Position numbers and translations under genes: made by a program
The notes under the pieces: model-generated
The model's database searches: none
What the model was told of the DNA's origin: nothing
Seen by the model: only the letters and a program-made list of their open reading frames with translations
From: Acholeplasmatales bacterium
GTDB lineage: Bacteria > Bacillota_I > Bacilli_A > Acholeplasmatales > Anaeroplasmataceae
Direction of reading: 5' to 3'
DNA: 64,000 nucleotides
Assembly (NCBI GenBank): GCA_017441525.1
Contig: JAFRXJ010000018.1
Location: forward strand, 25,402-89,401
Shown: piece after piece, positions 1-9,313 of the stretch
Layout: each line of letters starts with the position of its first letter
Position numbering within the stretch: position 1 is the first letter of the stretch

Positions 1-23
1 AGACATGTAACTAAATAAAAAGA

Positions 24-48
24 AAACAGAATCCGGCGGATTCTGTTT
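24..48. terminator. Bidirectional intrinsic terminator
   Basis: A perfect 11-bp inverted repeat (AAACAGAATCC / GGATTCTGTTT) with a 3-nt loop. It has a T-run on the plus side and an A-rich stretch on the other, so it can end minus-strand transcripts leaving the lipoprotein gene at 58. Confidence 0.85.
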
Positions 49-57
49 TTTTAATTC

Positions 58-1545
58 TTATAGATTTATCCAGCAAGCAGGTCTTACACCATTAGTTGTT
101 ACGGTAACAGTTTGGCTATTATAGCTTGAATAATTCAAATATTGTGCAAATGTCATATTTCCTCCATAATTTGATGGAGAACGAAGCCAATAATAACTAC
201 CTGAGCTTATACCTTGGCAGTATGCATAATCTGAAGCACTTGCCTTTCTATCATCTTCTACTGGGAAATAATCTTTTAATTCTTTATATGATAATAAGAA
301 GAATACATCTTCTGTAGGCTTACATTCATTTGCGTATGTATTAGATGTAACTCCTGTTGATTCAAGGCTATTATCAATTTCTGAAATACTCCAAACACCT
401 CTTTGGCTTAGAGGTATTGCAGTTTCTGCAAATTGAGCGTTTAACCATCTTCTTATATCAGATAATTCATAACTATTTGCATACCCTTTGCCTGTTTCAT
501 AACCAAATTCATTCTTATGATAAAACTGATTTGTTTGAGATTCATGATAGAATTCTTTTGCGTCTAATACTAAATCAGAAACGATTAATGCTTTTCCATC
601 TTCTTCTGTTAATATTTGCCATTTAATTGGTTCATATTTAAACCAATAAATTGTATTTATGAAGTAATTATTATCATCTTGGAATGATGTGCTTGTAGAT
701 GTAGATGCGGTTGCTGAAACTGTAGTTGGTCTATATTGATTGAAATATACACCTCTATATGTCTCTCCATTATATGATATATCTTTATAGAACATAAAGT
801 ATGGTGTTGTAGAATTTGAACTATAATATGAATATGCTAACCATCCATTAAATGATGATGTTGTAGGAGTTGATCCCGCCTTAGAATTTAATGTTGTTTT
901 TAATGATGAATCTGTATCTGTAATTAATGTTTGAGGATATCTACCAAAATAAACAACATTACCTTGTCTTACCATTGGAGATACACAAACATCTATAGTT
1001 ATAGCTTCAACTGGCATTGTGAATGTATAAGTTTTTGCAAATTGAACATCATCACCTACACCAATTGTTACAAAATCAGTTCCATCATATGTTACAGTTA
1101 CTGTATATTGATAACCATAATATCCTTTATTAGTTCCAGCTGTTGTTCCTGATAATTTAATATTGCTTGTACTAATACCTGAATTATTAATTGTTATGTT
1201 ATATGATTGTGGACTAAATATTGCATAATATGTTTTAGAATTATATTCTGCAGTTACTTGTCTAGAATATGAATAATTATAAGTAGATCCATTAACTGAG
1301 TCTGCCCATCCATCAAATTTATAGCCATCATTTGCTGATGCTGTTAATGTAACCTTTTGACCATATTTATATGTCCCAGTACCAGTTGTTGTACCTCTAC
1401 CATTTACATTAACTGTTGCGTTAATTTTACATCTAATTCTCTTATAATAAATCTTAACTACAGTTTCACCATTAGGATTTATTTCTTGTTGTTCAATAGT
1501 TTGAGCACTAAAGCCTGTAAATGATTTTGCAGTGGCTGTAGTCAT
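58..1545 (-). CDS. C-terminal part of an interrupted InlB/MucBP-repeat lipoprotein with DUF6273-like domain
   Basis: This is the downstream half of a surface lipoprotein whose upstream half ends at a TAG at 1627. The 27 codons between that TAG and the ATG at 1545 are open and in the same frame, and they continue the repeat (HYQENLNNDDYT), so the ATG is internal rather than a natural start. Visible parts are one more MucBP/InlB-like repeat unit, then from about residue 185 a domain starting VYFGRYPQ and ending WLRSP and GVRPACWINL, as in DUF6273-type proteins (family from memory). Without readthrough this half has no signal peptide and would not be exported. No function is assigned beyond a probable surface role. 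Confidence 0.75.
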   Translation of the reverse strand: MTTATAKSFTGFSAQTIEQQEINPNGETVVKIYYKRIRCKINATVNVNGRGTTTGTGTYKYGQKVTLTASANDGYKFDGWADSVNGSTYNYSYSRQVTAEYNSKTYYAIFSPQSYNITINNSGISTSNIKLSGTTAGTNKGYYGYQYTVTVTYDGTDFVTIGVGDDVQFAKTYTFTMPVEAITIDVCVSPMVRQGNVVYFGRYPQTLITDTDSSLKTTLNSKAGSTPTTSSFNGWLAYSYYSSNSTTPYFMFYKDISYNGETYRGVYFNQYRPTTVSATASTSTSTSFQDDNNYFINTIYWFKYEPIKWQILTEEDGKALIVSDLVLDAKEFYHESQTNQFYHKNEFGYETGKGYANSYELSDIRRWLNAQFAETAIPLSQRGVWSISEIDNSLESTGVTSNTYANECKPTEDVFFLLSYKELKDYFPVEDDRKASASDYAYCQGISSGSYYWLRSPSNYGGNMTFAQYLNYSSYNSQTVTVTTNGVRPACWINL

Positions 1546-1626
1546 TTCATATGGCGCACCTGATTTTGTTTCAGTCTCACTAGAAACAATTGTATAATCA
1601 TCATTATTTAAATTTTCTTGATAATG

Positions 1627-3078
1627 CTAAACTGTATAATTAACAAATTGATATCCAAATTCAACCTCAACAGAAACATCTTCATTGCCCATTGTAAATG
1701 TATATGTTGTATCAGTTGACACACTGCTTCCGTTAATAAACCAACCATCTACCTTATAATTAGAACCTGGTATTGCAGTAAGTGTTACAGTTTCACCATA
1801 TTTAAATATACCAGCACCTGTTGCTGATCCCATTGTTGGATTTAAATTAGAAATAGATACAGCATGTTCATTTCTATCATAATAAATCTTAATGACAGTT
1901 TCTCCATCTGGATTTATTTCTTCTTGGCTAATAGTTTTTGCGCTAAAGCCTGTATATGATTTAGCTTTTGCTTTAGTTTCTGTATAAGCTTCTCCTGTTA
2001 GAGTCTCGGTATCACCTGTAACAAGTGTATAACCACCATTTAAATTTTCTTGGTAATGTTCTACAGTATAGTTTACAATTTTATGTTGGAATTTAACATT
2101 AACAGATACATCTGATACTCCCATTGTAAATGAATATGTATTTGATGTATCCATACTTGTATCACAAACATACCAGCCTTCAACCTCACAACCAGTCTTA
2201 GGTGAAGCTGAAAGTGTTACTAATTCACCATATTTAAATATACCAGCACCTGTTGCACTTCCCATTGATGGAGTTGAATTCGATAATGATACAGTATGTT
2301 TTACTCTATCATAATAAATATCAACTACAGTATTTCCATTAGGATCAATTTCTTTTTGACTAAATTGTCTTGCAGTGAAGCCTGTATATGATCTAGCTTG
2401 TGCTGTAGTTTGTGTGAAGGCTTCACCACTAAATATTTGTGTGTCACCTGACATATGTGTATATGTACCATCTAGGTTTTCTTTATAATGATTTACAACA
2501 TAATTATAACTTTTAACTAAAAATCTTGCAGATAATGTTATATCTTCATCACCCATTGTAAATGAATATGTACTTTCATTAGATATGAAATCATTTTCTT
2601 TATACCACGCTTCAAAACTATATCCTGATTTAGCTGTCAATGTTACAGTTACACTTTGACCATATTTATATGTACCATTACCAGTATAAGTACCAAAATT
2701 TCCTGCATTAATAGAAACTGTATGTCTTACTCTTTCATAATAAATCTTAATGACAGTTTCTCCATCTGGCATAATCTTCTTTTGTTCAAATGGTTTAGCA
2801 TTAAAACCAGTAATAGTTTTAGCTACAACTTCTGTATAATGGTTAGAAGTTCCTGGTATTTCTTCTGATGAATCTATAGTATAATCATTATCATTTAGAT
2901 TTTCAGTATAATGAAGTACTGTAAATGTTGTTGCCACCTCTGGAACATCTACATCTTTAGGTGTATCACCTACGTTATTTGTTGAACTATCATTATTTGA
3001 TTTTTTGTTTCCACATGAAGCAACTACAAATAGTGATAATATTAGTAATATTAATAAAGGTAATTTTTTATATTTCAT
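1627..3078 (-). CDS. Repeat-containing lipoprotein, N-terminal part, truncated by in-frame TAG
   Basis: The protein starts with a lipoprotein signal peptide (hydrophobic stretch, lipobox VASC at about residues 18-21), so it would be secreted and anchored to the membrane. It then alternates MucBP-like units (VNYTVEHYQENL type) with InlB B-repeat-like units (TYSFTMGDEDIT, GWY). Three full pairs are visible, and a fourth begins and is cut by TAG exactly where sister repeats read VNYTV-E-HYQENL. The start is fixed by a GGAGG ribosome site 8 nt upstream, with a TATAAT at 3103-3108. Such repeats usually mediate adhesion or carbohydrate contact; that role is family knowledge. Either a pseudogene or a phase-like variant. 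Confidence 0.85.
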   Translation of the reverse strand: MKYKKLPLLILLILSLFVVASCGNKKSNNDSSTNNVGDTPKDVDVPEVATTFTVLHYTENLNDNDYTIDSSEEIPGTSNHYTEVVAKTITGFNAKPFEQKKIMPDGETVIKIYYERVRHTVSINAGNFGTYTGNGTYKYGQSVTVTLTAKSGYSFEAWYKENDFISNESTYSFTMGDEDITLSARFLVKSYNYVVNHYKENLDGTYTHMSGDTQIFSGEAFTQTTAQARSYTGFTARQFSQKEIDPNGNTVVDIYYDRVKHTVSLSNSTPSMGSATGAGIFKYGELVTLSASPKTGCEVEGWYVCDTSMDTSNTYSFTMGVSDVSVNVKFQHKIVNYTVEHYQENLNGGYTLVTGDTETLTGEAYTETKAKAKSYTGFSAKTISQEEINPDGETVIKIYYDRNEHAVSISNLNPTMGSATGAGIFKYGETVTLTAIPGSNYKVDGWFINGSSVSTDTTYTFTMGNEDVSVEVEFGYQFVNYTV

Positions 3079-3174
3079 AATCCAACCTCCAATTTCGTTT
3101 GCATTATATCACTAATAAAATCATAAAAAATCACCCAAAAGTATGAATAATTAAATCAATTTAATTTTTAATTA

Positions 3175-3217
3175 AAAATAGCCCCTTAAACTATCTAAAC
3201 CTAAGGGGCTATTTTAA
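3175..3217 (-). terminator. Intrinsic terminator
   Basis: A long stem (AAATAGCCCCTTA / TAAGGGGCTATTT) lies directly after the TAG stop of the hydrolase gene and is A/T-flanked on both sides. Confidence 0.85.
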
Positions 3218-3220
3218 TCA

Positions 3221-4027
3221 CTATAATACAAAATCTACTATCTTATTAATAATTATATCTTGTTGTTCTGAAAAACTAATATCTGCCTTTCCATCCCCTT
3301 GTTGTTTTCCATATAATCCAAATTGAGAATGGTTTCCACCTTCTATTACTAATTCTTCATAATTTGAAGGGAAATTCTTTTTATTCTTATTATATTGATC
3401 AATACTTAATACTTTATCATTAGAACCATATAAAGATAATGCCTTAACATTATCATTTATTTTTTTAGTTGAATATGATGCCATAAATATAATACCAGCT
3501 ATCTTATCAGTTTTAACTATATATTCACCAGCCATAATACCACCTAAAGAATGTCCACTAATATAATAATTTTTATATTCATATTCATTAATTATTTTAT
3601 TTGCCTTATCTTTCCCAAACATCGGAAAATTAAATGGCATTTTTACAATAATTGTATCCACTCCATTTTCGGCAAGCTTATACATCATTGGGGCATATGC
3701 TTCCATCTCTACTCTAGCACCAGGATAAAATATTATTAAATCATCAGTGCCACTACCATCAAAATAATATCCTAAATCTATTTTAGATACACTAACATCT
3801 TCTGTGCTTACTAAATAATCTCTAGCTTCTGATTTTGCTTTAGATGGATTTTCAAAATATGCATAAAATGATAGGCCTAAAACAACTATGAAAAGTGATA
3901 ATGATATTAAGATATTAAGATATATATTTAATTTCTTTTTAAATACAATATTTAATAATATCGTTATACCTAAAGCTATTACTAAAGCTAAAACTAAAAC
4001 AATAATTGATATTATTATAAATTTCAT
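3221..4027 (-). CDS. Membrane-anchored alpha/beta hydrolase
   Basis: A 268-residue protein with two N-terminal hydrophobic segments (residues about 2-30 and 38-60), then an alpha/beta hydrolase domain. The nucleophile elbow GHSLGG is near residue 160, a candidate acid is in YGSNDKV and the catalytic His is in GGNHSQFG. The layout matches the Abhydrolase_5 type (from memory), with the domain probably outside the membrane. The substrate is unknown. Its start overlaps the stop of the transporter gene by 4 nt (ATGA), so the two are translationally coupled and may share a substrate. It ends with TAG. Confidence 0.8.
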   Translation of the reverse strand: MKFIIISIIVLVLALVIALGITILLNIVFKKKLNIYLNILISLSLFIVVLGLSFYAYFENPSKAKSEARDYLVSTEDVSVSKIDLGYYFDGSGTDDLIIFYPGARVEMEAYAPMMYKLAENGVDTIIVKMPFNFPMFGKDKANKIINEYEYKNYYISGHSLGGIMAGEYIVKTDKIAGIIFMASYSTKKINDNVKALSLYGSNDKVLSIDQYNKNKKNFPSNYEELVIEGGNHSQFGLYGKQQGDGKADISFSEQQDIIINKIVDFVL

Positions 4028-5151
4028 TGTTCTTTTCCTTTCTTATTCTTTTTAATTAACATTATTTCAGATATAAACATTAAAGGTACAGCTGCAACGC
4101 CTAAAATTAAACATGGATATAGGCCATATCCAATATAAGATAAGCTATACATAGGCGCTCTTAAAGAAAATAATTCAAAATCTCTTTCTGTCATACCTTT
4201 AAATATTATATTGTTATCCTTTATATAATTACAATATAGTCCAAACATAGGAACAAATGTTAACGGAAACGATAATGAACATATTGTAGAAAATATATAA
4301 AGTACTACAGGCTCTCTATTGAATAATATAATAATGATGCTTGTCATAAAAAATAAATAGCTAATTATTATACATATTATTGCCTTATTATATTTAACTA
4401 ATAATTGACTGACATAATTTATTACTATCTTTAATGCTTCTATTAATACAATAAAAATAATTACAGATTGAAATGATAAATTATTTATATATAAATATAG
4501 AGGAACAACATTATCCATTATTGGTTGAAATATTCCAAATGTTATATGAAATATTATAAACCATTTATCTATAGATTGAGGCTTTATTCCTTTATCTATA
4601 TTATTATAATTATTCACTAATTCTCTATATAAAAAGATAATAGGAATTATTGATGATATATAAAATACTGTAGACGCAATAGATAAGAAAATAAATGAAT
4701 TATTTATATTAGCTAATATTAAGCCTGATGTTAGAATAAATATTAGTTTACCAATATTTGTAGCAATCATAAATTTAGCCACATTTGTCTTTTTATCACC
4801 AAATGTAAATATTAAATTTAAAGGAACTGAATATAAAGCTTGTGAGAGTCCCATTAGGGCTGCCGATATAATAACTGAATAGATATTAATTGTCGCGAAA
4901 GATAATACTCCTTCAGCAGCAATTATAGGAATAAAATGGATAATAATGCATATTACTCCATATTTTTGTATGATCTTTTTAAATATAAGCATATAAAATA
5001 TTACAAATAAAGAAAAGAATATTAAATAAGCCATTGATAGTTTTATATCTTCTGTTGTTTTTAAAATATATAAAGGTATAAAAACAATGATAATAGAATC
5101 AGCAATAGCCTTTAATAGCTTATGAATAAATATTAAATTATCCTTACTCAT
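4024..5151 (-). CDS. MFS-like multispanning transporter
   Basis: A very hydrophobic 375-residue protein with roughly ten to twelve predicted membrane helices and short loops. The size and two-halved helix pattern suggest a major facilitator superfamily permease. No substrate-defining motif was recognised. The ATG at 5151 follows a GGAAGTGA ribosome site. It is first in a two-gene operon with the alpha/beta hydrolase, ends in TGA and overlaps that gene by 4 nt. Another multispanning transporter family cannot be excluded. Confidence 0.65.
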   Translation of the reverse strand: MSKDNLIFIHKLLKAIADSIIIVFIPLYILKTTEDIKLSMAYLIFFSLFVIFYMLIFKKIIQKYGVICIIIHFIPIIAAEGVLSFATINIYSVIISAALMGLSQALYSVPLNLIFTFGDKKTNVAKFMIATNIGKLIFILTSGLILANINNSFIFLSIASTVFYISSIIPIIFLYRELVNNYNNIDKGIKPQSIDKWFIIFHITFGIFQPIMDNVVPLYLYINNLSFQSVIIFIVLIEALKIVINYVSQLLVKYNKAIICIIISYLFFMTSIIIILFNREPVVLYIFSTICSLSFPLTFVPMFGLYCNYIKDNNIIFKGMTERDFELFSLRAPMYSLSYIGYGLYPCLILGVAAVPLMFISEIMLIKKNKKGKEQ

Positions 5152-5219
5152 AATATCACTTCCAAAAAATCAATTAATTATATAACATAATTAATATTTT
5201 TAAAAGATTATAATTAACA

Positions 5220-5829
5220 ATCGAGTAGAGTAGAAAAATAAATATTTTTCATATTTATTCTTCATCCCCTCTCACACCACCACATCGTGCCGTTCGGCAA
5301 TGGGCGGTTCAATTCATAAGTTTAAATTCAAACTAAACATAGCTTGTCTACTTCCTTTCTTTTCATTGTCTAGTAGAAACCTTCTTTGGATTACCCATTA
5401 GGATACGCCTAACCTCTCATCTTTATTTATTCTAATTATCTACTAGTGATTTCAAGACTTTAGTAATCTTATGAATTGTTCGGTCCTTCAGTATTAGACT
5501 ATACCTACTATGACCTCTGCTGACTTCCTATAGTTCGTTGTTACTACTAAATCGCCTATAGGACCTCTCGGGATAAGTTATATATCTTTCCTCGTTTACC
5601 CACTTAATTTACCGATTAGGTTTACGTTTGTCTTTAGGACTTTGTTATGCTTTGTTAACTCATCCACCTAATGGGCCTTAATATTAAGTTCTTGTTCATA
5701 GGGCCACGATTTCGCTATTGCTTCTTTTCACGCTCCATTACTGGTTTACGCTTTGCAAGTCGCTATCGAGTTGGCGACAACTACCTCTCTTGGGACTTTC
5801 ACCCTAGACATATAACATGCCCGACATAC
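5220..5829 (-). mobile_element. ORF-less group II intron, copy 1
   Basis: Read on the minus strand, about 610 nt begin near GTATGTCGGGC, contain the group II 5' signature CTAGGGTGAAAGTCCC, and end with a domain-V-like hairpin (plus positions 5276-5310). That hairpin has a CCGCC strand, a GCCGAACGGC tip, a CG bulge and a GGTGGT strand, followed by GTGTGAGAGG, a domain-VI-like stem and the 3' end CTACTCGAT. No reverse transcriptase or maturase ORF fits inside, so any movement would need a protein from elsewhere. A close relative lies at 63391-64000. The 5' end sits just behind a terminator hairpin, as class C introns prefer (family knowledge). Exact boundaries are inferred. Confidence 0.8.
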
Positions 5830-5830
5830 A

Positions 5831-5859
5831 AAGAAAAACGGCTAATAAATTTAGCCGTT
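5831..5859 (-). terminator. Terminator of the AbiE operon, intron insertion point
   Basis: Inverted repeat AACGGCTAA / TTAGCCGTT with a 5-nt loop, followed on the minus strand by TTTTTCTT. The group II intron begins within one or two nucleotides of the T-run. It lies downstream of the AbiEii gene (stop at 5990) with about 130 nt between. Confidence 0.8.
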
Positions 5860-5894
5860 AATTTATTATATTAGTGGAAATCTTTTTAAAAAAA

Positions 5895-5945
5895 CTTGTT
5901 ATTTTCAGGGTCGGTAGACCAGTTGAACAACCGTCTCAACGTATG
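5895..5945 (-). repeat. Accessory-gene 3' tail repeat, copy A
   Basis: A 46-nt block (5895-5940) after the AbiEii gene aligns without gaps to 7627-7672, at about 32 of 46 identical positions. Shared words include CTTGTYATTT, GACCA and ACCGTCTCAAC. On the minus strand it contains the hairpin GTTGA..TTGTTCAAC. Function unknown. Confidence 0.55.
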
Positions 5946-5989
5946 CTCCATTTTTTTAGAAGCACTCCACAAATTTAAAGTAAATATTA

Positions 5990-6892
5990 TTATTTAAATT
6001 TACCAATTATATCAGTTAAAGCATCTTTTACAGTTTTATAATCTACATTTTCGAATAACAAATTACCTGTAATTTCTTCATAATCAGATTTATAATAATC
6101 TGTTTCAATAATTTCTTTTAATACTTCTCGTAATGAAACATTATCCATTGCTGATAAACATTTTTCATGAATCTTTCTTTCGTTTTTAACATCATTAAAA
6201 AGTTCATAAAAATCATTATCAAAAACAATATTACTCTTTATTTTATATAAATCATACAAATGCCTAGAATGCTCTGATTTTTCATTTGCAAGATAATAAT
6301 CGGCAATGGCAAATAATTTATCGATAAATGTTCTTTCTAATGATTGTACTCTAATTTTAAAAGGCTCTAATCCACATTCAGCAATAATTTTATCATAACC
6401 TCTTAATTTCATATATTCGTAAATATATGATGACACTTCTTTTTCTACGCATGGAAACGATCTTATAAAAACTGCTGTCTCAATTATTAAATTTGATTTT
6501 AAGCTATCACTTTTAAATATCGAATTATAATCTATTATAAATCTATTAAAATCTCTTCTATTTCTTATATTATCAGGATTTAATAATTCAAAGTTTAATT
6601 CAGTAATTGAGTCTTTAATTGAATTACATAATTTTTTTCTTTCTGAATCAGTTGGGTGTTTCATAGTTTCAATATTTAAATCAATATCTTCAGAAAATCT
6701 TTCAATTAAATGGTAACATTTAGAAAGTGATGTTCCACCTTTAAATATCATATTATCAATTCTTTTTGATAACTCTTTTAGCATTATTGTTACATAATAA
6801 TCTTTTTCAATAATTGATACATCTATATTATAATAATTTGCTGTTTGAATAATTATTTCTTCAAATGATTTTCTATCATTATGCAATATCAT
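5990..6892 (-). CDS. AbiEii-type nucleotidyltransferase toxin
   Basis: A nucleotidyltransferase-fold protein of the AbiEii/toxin family (MenT/AbiEii group), the toxin of a type IV toxin-antitoxin and abortive-infection pair. The hallmark FKGGTSLSK near residue 55 and SEDIDL near residue 75 form the NTP/metal site, and the length of about 300 residues is usual. A longer frame reaches 6910 with a TTG start, but the ATG at 6892 (MILHNDRKSF) is preferred because family members begin this way and a GAAAGTGAG stretch precedes it. The start lies inside the end of the AbiEi gene, so the pair is translationally coupled. Confidence 0.88.
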   Translation of the reverse strand: MILHNDRKSFEEIIIQTANYYNIDVSIIEKDYYVTIMLKELSKRIDNMIFKGGTSLSKCYHLIERFSEDIDLNIETMKHPTDSERKKLCNSIKDSITELNFELLNPDNIRNRRDFNRFIIDYNSIFKSDSLKSNLIIETAVFIRSFPCVEKEVSSYIYEYMKLRGYDKIIAECGLEPFKIRVQSLERTFIDKLFAIADYYLANEKSEHSRHLYDLYKIKSNIVFDNDFYELFNDVKNERKIHEKCLSAMDNVSLREVLKEIIETDYYKSDYEEITGNLLFENVDYKTVKDALTDIIGKFK

Positions 6893-7487
6893 ATATAATC
6901 TCACTTTCAACTAAATTTCTCATAACCTTATCAGGAAAGAAAGGTGAATATTTTGTAATTGCTTTTCTATTGATGCCTCTTTCTTTAATATAATTAATAA
7001 TTAATTTTTTTCTTTCAGCATTAAAATATTCTATTGAAAAAGAATTCATTAATTCTAAAAAAGATAAAACATAAATATTATCATTTGTAATATTAACTCT
7101 ACTTTTTCTTAATATCACCTTTAAATTATTAATTGTAATTTCCCTTACTCTACTCTTTTCATTATTTGTATATATTTCTATAACATTAGGCATTTGTGTA
7201 GTTATACCAACCTTATTAGCAAAAGATAAGCCAGAATAATATCCAGAATTATTAGACAAATATTTCTTTTCTATTATCTTCTGAGGATTTAAAGAACTAT
7301 TACCAAAAATAGTTTTTTCAGGGATATAATATATACCTCTTTCATATCTAACAACCGTATTAGAATTAACAAGCTTATTTAATTCTTTTTTTATCCATGG
7401 TAATGAATAATTATTAAATTTTATTTCTTCAAATGAAAATGGATTACTATATCCATATTTGTTTATTAACGCATCATAAAGAGTCAT
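6879..7487 (-). CDS. AbiEi-type antitoxin / transcriptional repressor
   Basis: The partner of the AbiEii toxin: an N-terminal winged-helix segment (MTLYDALINKYGY onward) followed by an AbiEi-like core (GYYSGLSFANKVGITTQMP). Family members bind their own promoter and counter the toxin. The frame is open to 7556, but a perfect promoter (-35 at 7532-7537, -10 at 7509-7514) lies inside that longer version and AGGAGG stands 7 nt before the ATG at 7487, so 7487 is the start (202 residues). It is first in a two-gene operon. Confidence 0.85.
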   Translation of the reverse strand: MTLYDALINKYGYSNPFSFEEIKFNNYSLPWIKKELNKLVNSNTVVRYERGIYYIPEKTIFGNSSLNPQKIIEKKYLSNNSGYYSGLSFANKVGITTQMPNVIEIYTNNEKSRVREITINNLKVILRKSRVNITNDNIYVLSFLELMNSFSIEYFNAERKKLIINYIKERGINRKAITKYSPFFPDKVMRNLVESEIIYDIA

Positions 7488-7508
7488 ACTTATACCTCCT
7501 CCACTAAC

Positions 7509-7537
7509 ATTATACTTTACTTTACATAATATGTCAA
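7509..7537 (-). promoter_or_regulatory. SigA-type promoter of the AbiE operon
   Basis: On the minus strand TTGACA (7532-7537), a 17-nt spacer and TATAAT (7509-7514). It lies 22 nt before the AbiEi ATG, matching consensus at all twelve positions. Confidence 0.9.
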
Positions 7538-7556
7538 ATGAAAGATATAATATCAT

Positions 7557-7907
7557 TTTTTATAAAAAAGGCACCTTTACTTTTTATAGTTAAAATGCCT
7601 GTATTTTAAGCCGGTTATTTGGTAGACTTGTCATTTTTGGGGCTTGCTGACCATCAGAGTGACCGTCTCAACTGTTTCATATTCAGTCAAACGATATTGA
7701 TATAACAAATAAATCAACTAAGAATGCCATGCCAAGGATGACACATTATATATCCACATTTTATGTCATTCTTTCATCCTTGAATTCAAAAATATGGCTC
7801 TATTACTTGGTTTTGATAATATTTATAAAATTTTAAGGATGCCAAGTTTTGAAAACAGGGTATATCATTTCCTATTTTTTATGGCATCCTTAAATTGTAT
7901 TATTCAA
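7557..7907. other. Intergenic region: 3' tail repeat copy B and long hairpins
   Basis: No gene seen. The stretch 7609-7672 holds tail repeat copy B (GCCGGTTATTT, then CTTGTCATTTT...ACCGTCTCAAC). Positions 7692-7735 are related, in inverted orientation, to 9975-10042. Two palindromes follow: CAAGGATGACA (7733-7743) with TGTCAT/CATCCTTG (7764-7782), and TTTAAGGATGCCA (7832-7844) with TGGCATCCTTAAA (7882-7894). The latter is a likely terminator for the gene at 7908. Confidence 0.55.
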
Positions 7908-9239
7908 TTACTTAATTTCCCAGTGTCCACCTTTAGATGGCCCTATATATTTTATTTTATTAGATGATTTGATTGCTCTAGTAATTGTGGCTTTGGATTT
8001 GCCAATTATATTAGCTAATTCATCTCTTGTAACTGTCGGATTATCTTTCATTATCTCTATAATTCTTTCTTCAATTGACTTTTGAGTGTCATTTTGGGTG
8101 TCATTTTGGGTGTCATTTGAAGCCTTATCTAAATCCATTGCCAATTTGTTATATGGAATCTTAACCGTTAATGTATGCTCCATTATTTCAAAAACATCTT
8201 TTCCATATATTTCTACTATATCTTTATTTCCTTTACCAGTCTGATCAGTTATATCAATATTCATAGCAATTTTTGTTAATTGACGATTTATAGGTCTACT
8301 CTTACCTATAATAAACTCATCAAAACTAACATTCTTTAATGGATTACCATTACTAAAAACTTCTAAATGATCATCAAACAAATAAATAGCTGGATACTGC
8401 TTTTCAGCATAATCATTATGTAAAATTGCATTCTTCCAAGCTTCAACAAATGCAACTTGATTATAAAGATATTCATCTCTTCTAGTACCAGCATCAAAAT
8501 ATGTTTTTACAATATTTTCTTGTGATTGCATGTAGTCCTTAACTTCATTATAGATTTTAAACAAGCATCCGTTACCGAATTCTTTACGCATAACAAGATT
8601 GCCACCTTTACCTTTAAATCGACATACCTTAATTGATTCATTAAATTGATCAGATAAAAGATAAGCCATTTCATTATATTTTCCTTCTTCATTTCTTAGT
8701 TCAAATGTTGAATCAAAATATTCATCCTTAAAATCTACACGATGTTCCTTCAAATATATTTTTAATACTTCAAAGCTCAAATCCTGCCTACGAGATTTCA
8801 TTTCACAAATATCAGGAGCAGGTATATTAAGTGTTGTTACAAATCTCTTTTCTATTTCTTCAGGAGTCATCTCTTGACATTTAGTACCAACTCTATAATG
8901 ACAACCTTTTGGTGTCATACCATATTTCTTTTGATAATATAATTTATTACCTCTTTTTATGTCTATTACAATTACATCTTTATTTTCAATCACTTCATGA
9001 TGAGCGTGTACATATTCAGTACATTTAGGTAATACTTGATCAGTAATGACATCAGCAACTCTTAGCATTATTTCATCTAATTTACCTTCTTTAATACCAA
9101 CTACTTCACCATTTTTATTAACACCAATATAGATATATCCTCCGCCTTCAGTATTAAGATATGTTTCTATCTCTTTAGGTAGTGTATCACTATAAGTTTC
9201 TTTTAATTCATATTTATCTGTTTCATCAAATCTTAACAT
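7908..9239 (-). CDS. AlbA_2 / HATPase_c_4 winged-helix putative regulator
   Basis: A 443-residue protein with an N-terminal Schlafen-like AlbA_2 domain (ETYSDTLPKEIETYLNTEGG, GGYIYIGVNKNG), a central ATP-binding HATPase_c_4-like segment (AWKNAILHNDY, VFSNGNPL, DQTGKGNKDI) and a C-terminal helix-turn-helix (TRDELANIIGKSKATITRAI). Such proteins are predicted ATP-dependent regulators; the target is unknown. A TTG at 9257 opens the frame earlier, but GAAAGG is correctly spaced for the ATG at 9239. A 12-nt tandem repeat at 8086-8121 encodes NDTQ three times between the last two domains. Confidence 0.8.
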   Translation of the reverse strand: MLRFDETDKYELKETYSDTLPKEIETYLNTEGGGYIYIGVNKNGEVVGIKEGKLDEIMLRVADVITDQVLPKCTEYVHAHHEVIENKDVIVIDIKRGNKLYYQKKYGMTPKGCHYRVGTKCQEMTPEEIEKRFVTTLNIPAPDICEMKSRRQDLSFEVLKIYLKEHRVDFKDEYFDSTFELRNEEGKYNEMAYLLSDQFNESIKVCRFKGKGGNLVMRKEFGNGCLFKIYNEVKDYMQSQENIVKTYFDAGTRRDEYLYNQVAFVEAWKNAILHNDYAEKQYPAIYLFDDHLEVFSNGNPLKNVSFDEFIIGKSRPINRQLTKIAMNIDITDQTGKGNKDIVEIYGKDVFEIMEHTLTVKIPYNKLAMDLDKASNDTQNDTQNDTQKSIEERIIEIMKDNPTVTRDELANIIGKSKATITRAIKSSNKIKYIGPSKGGHWEIK

Positions 9240-9313
9240 GAAATCAACGCCTTTCAAAAACTATTTTTAGTATAGCATAATTACTATATTTTTTCGATAT
9301 TAATTTTCCATTT

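Noticed and set aside
1543..1629. Recoding of TAG as an amino acid
   Set aside because: TAG is the natural stop of other genes (17993, 3221, 30195) and no suppressor tRNA is seen. A simple nonsense change in a repeat is enough.
5671..5874. 67-codon plus-strand ORF
   Set aside because: It lies antisense to the group II intron, is without a ribosome site, and its residues reflect intron RNA structure.
7488..7556. Longer start for the AbiEi gene
   Set aside because: The added codons contain a perfect -35/-10 promoter, and the ribosome site belongs to the ATG at 7487.
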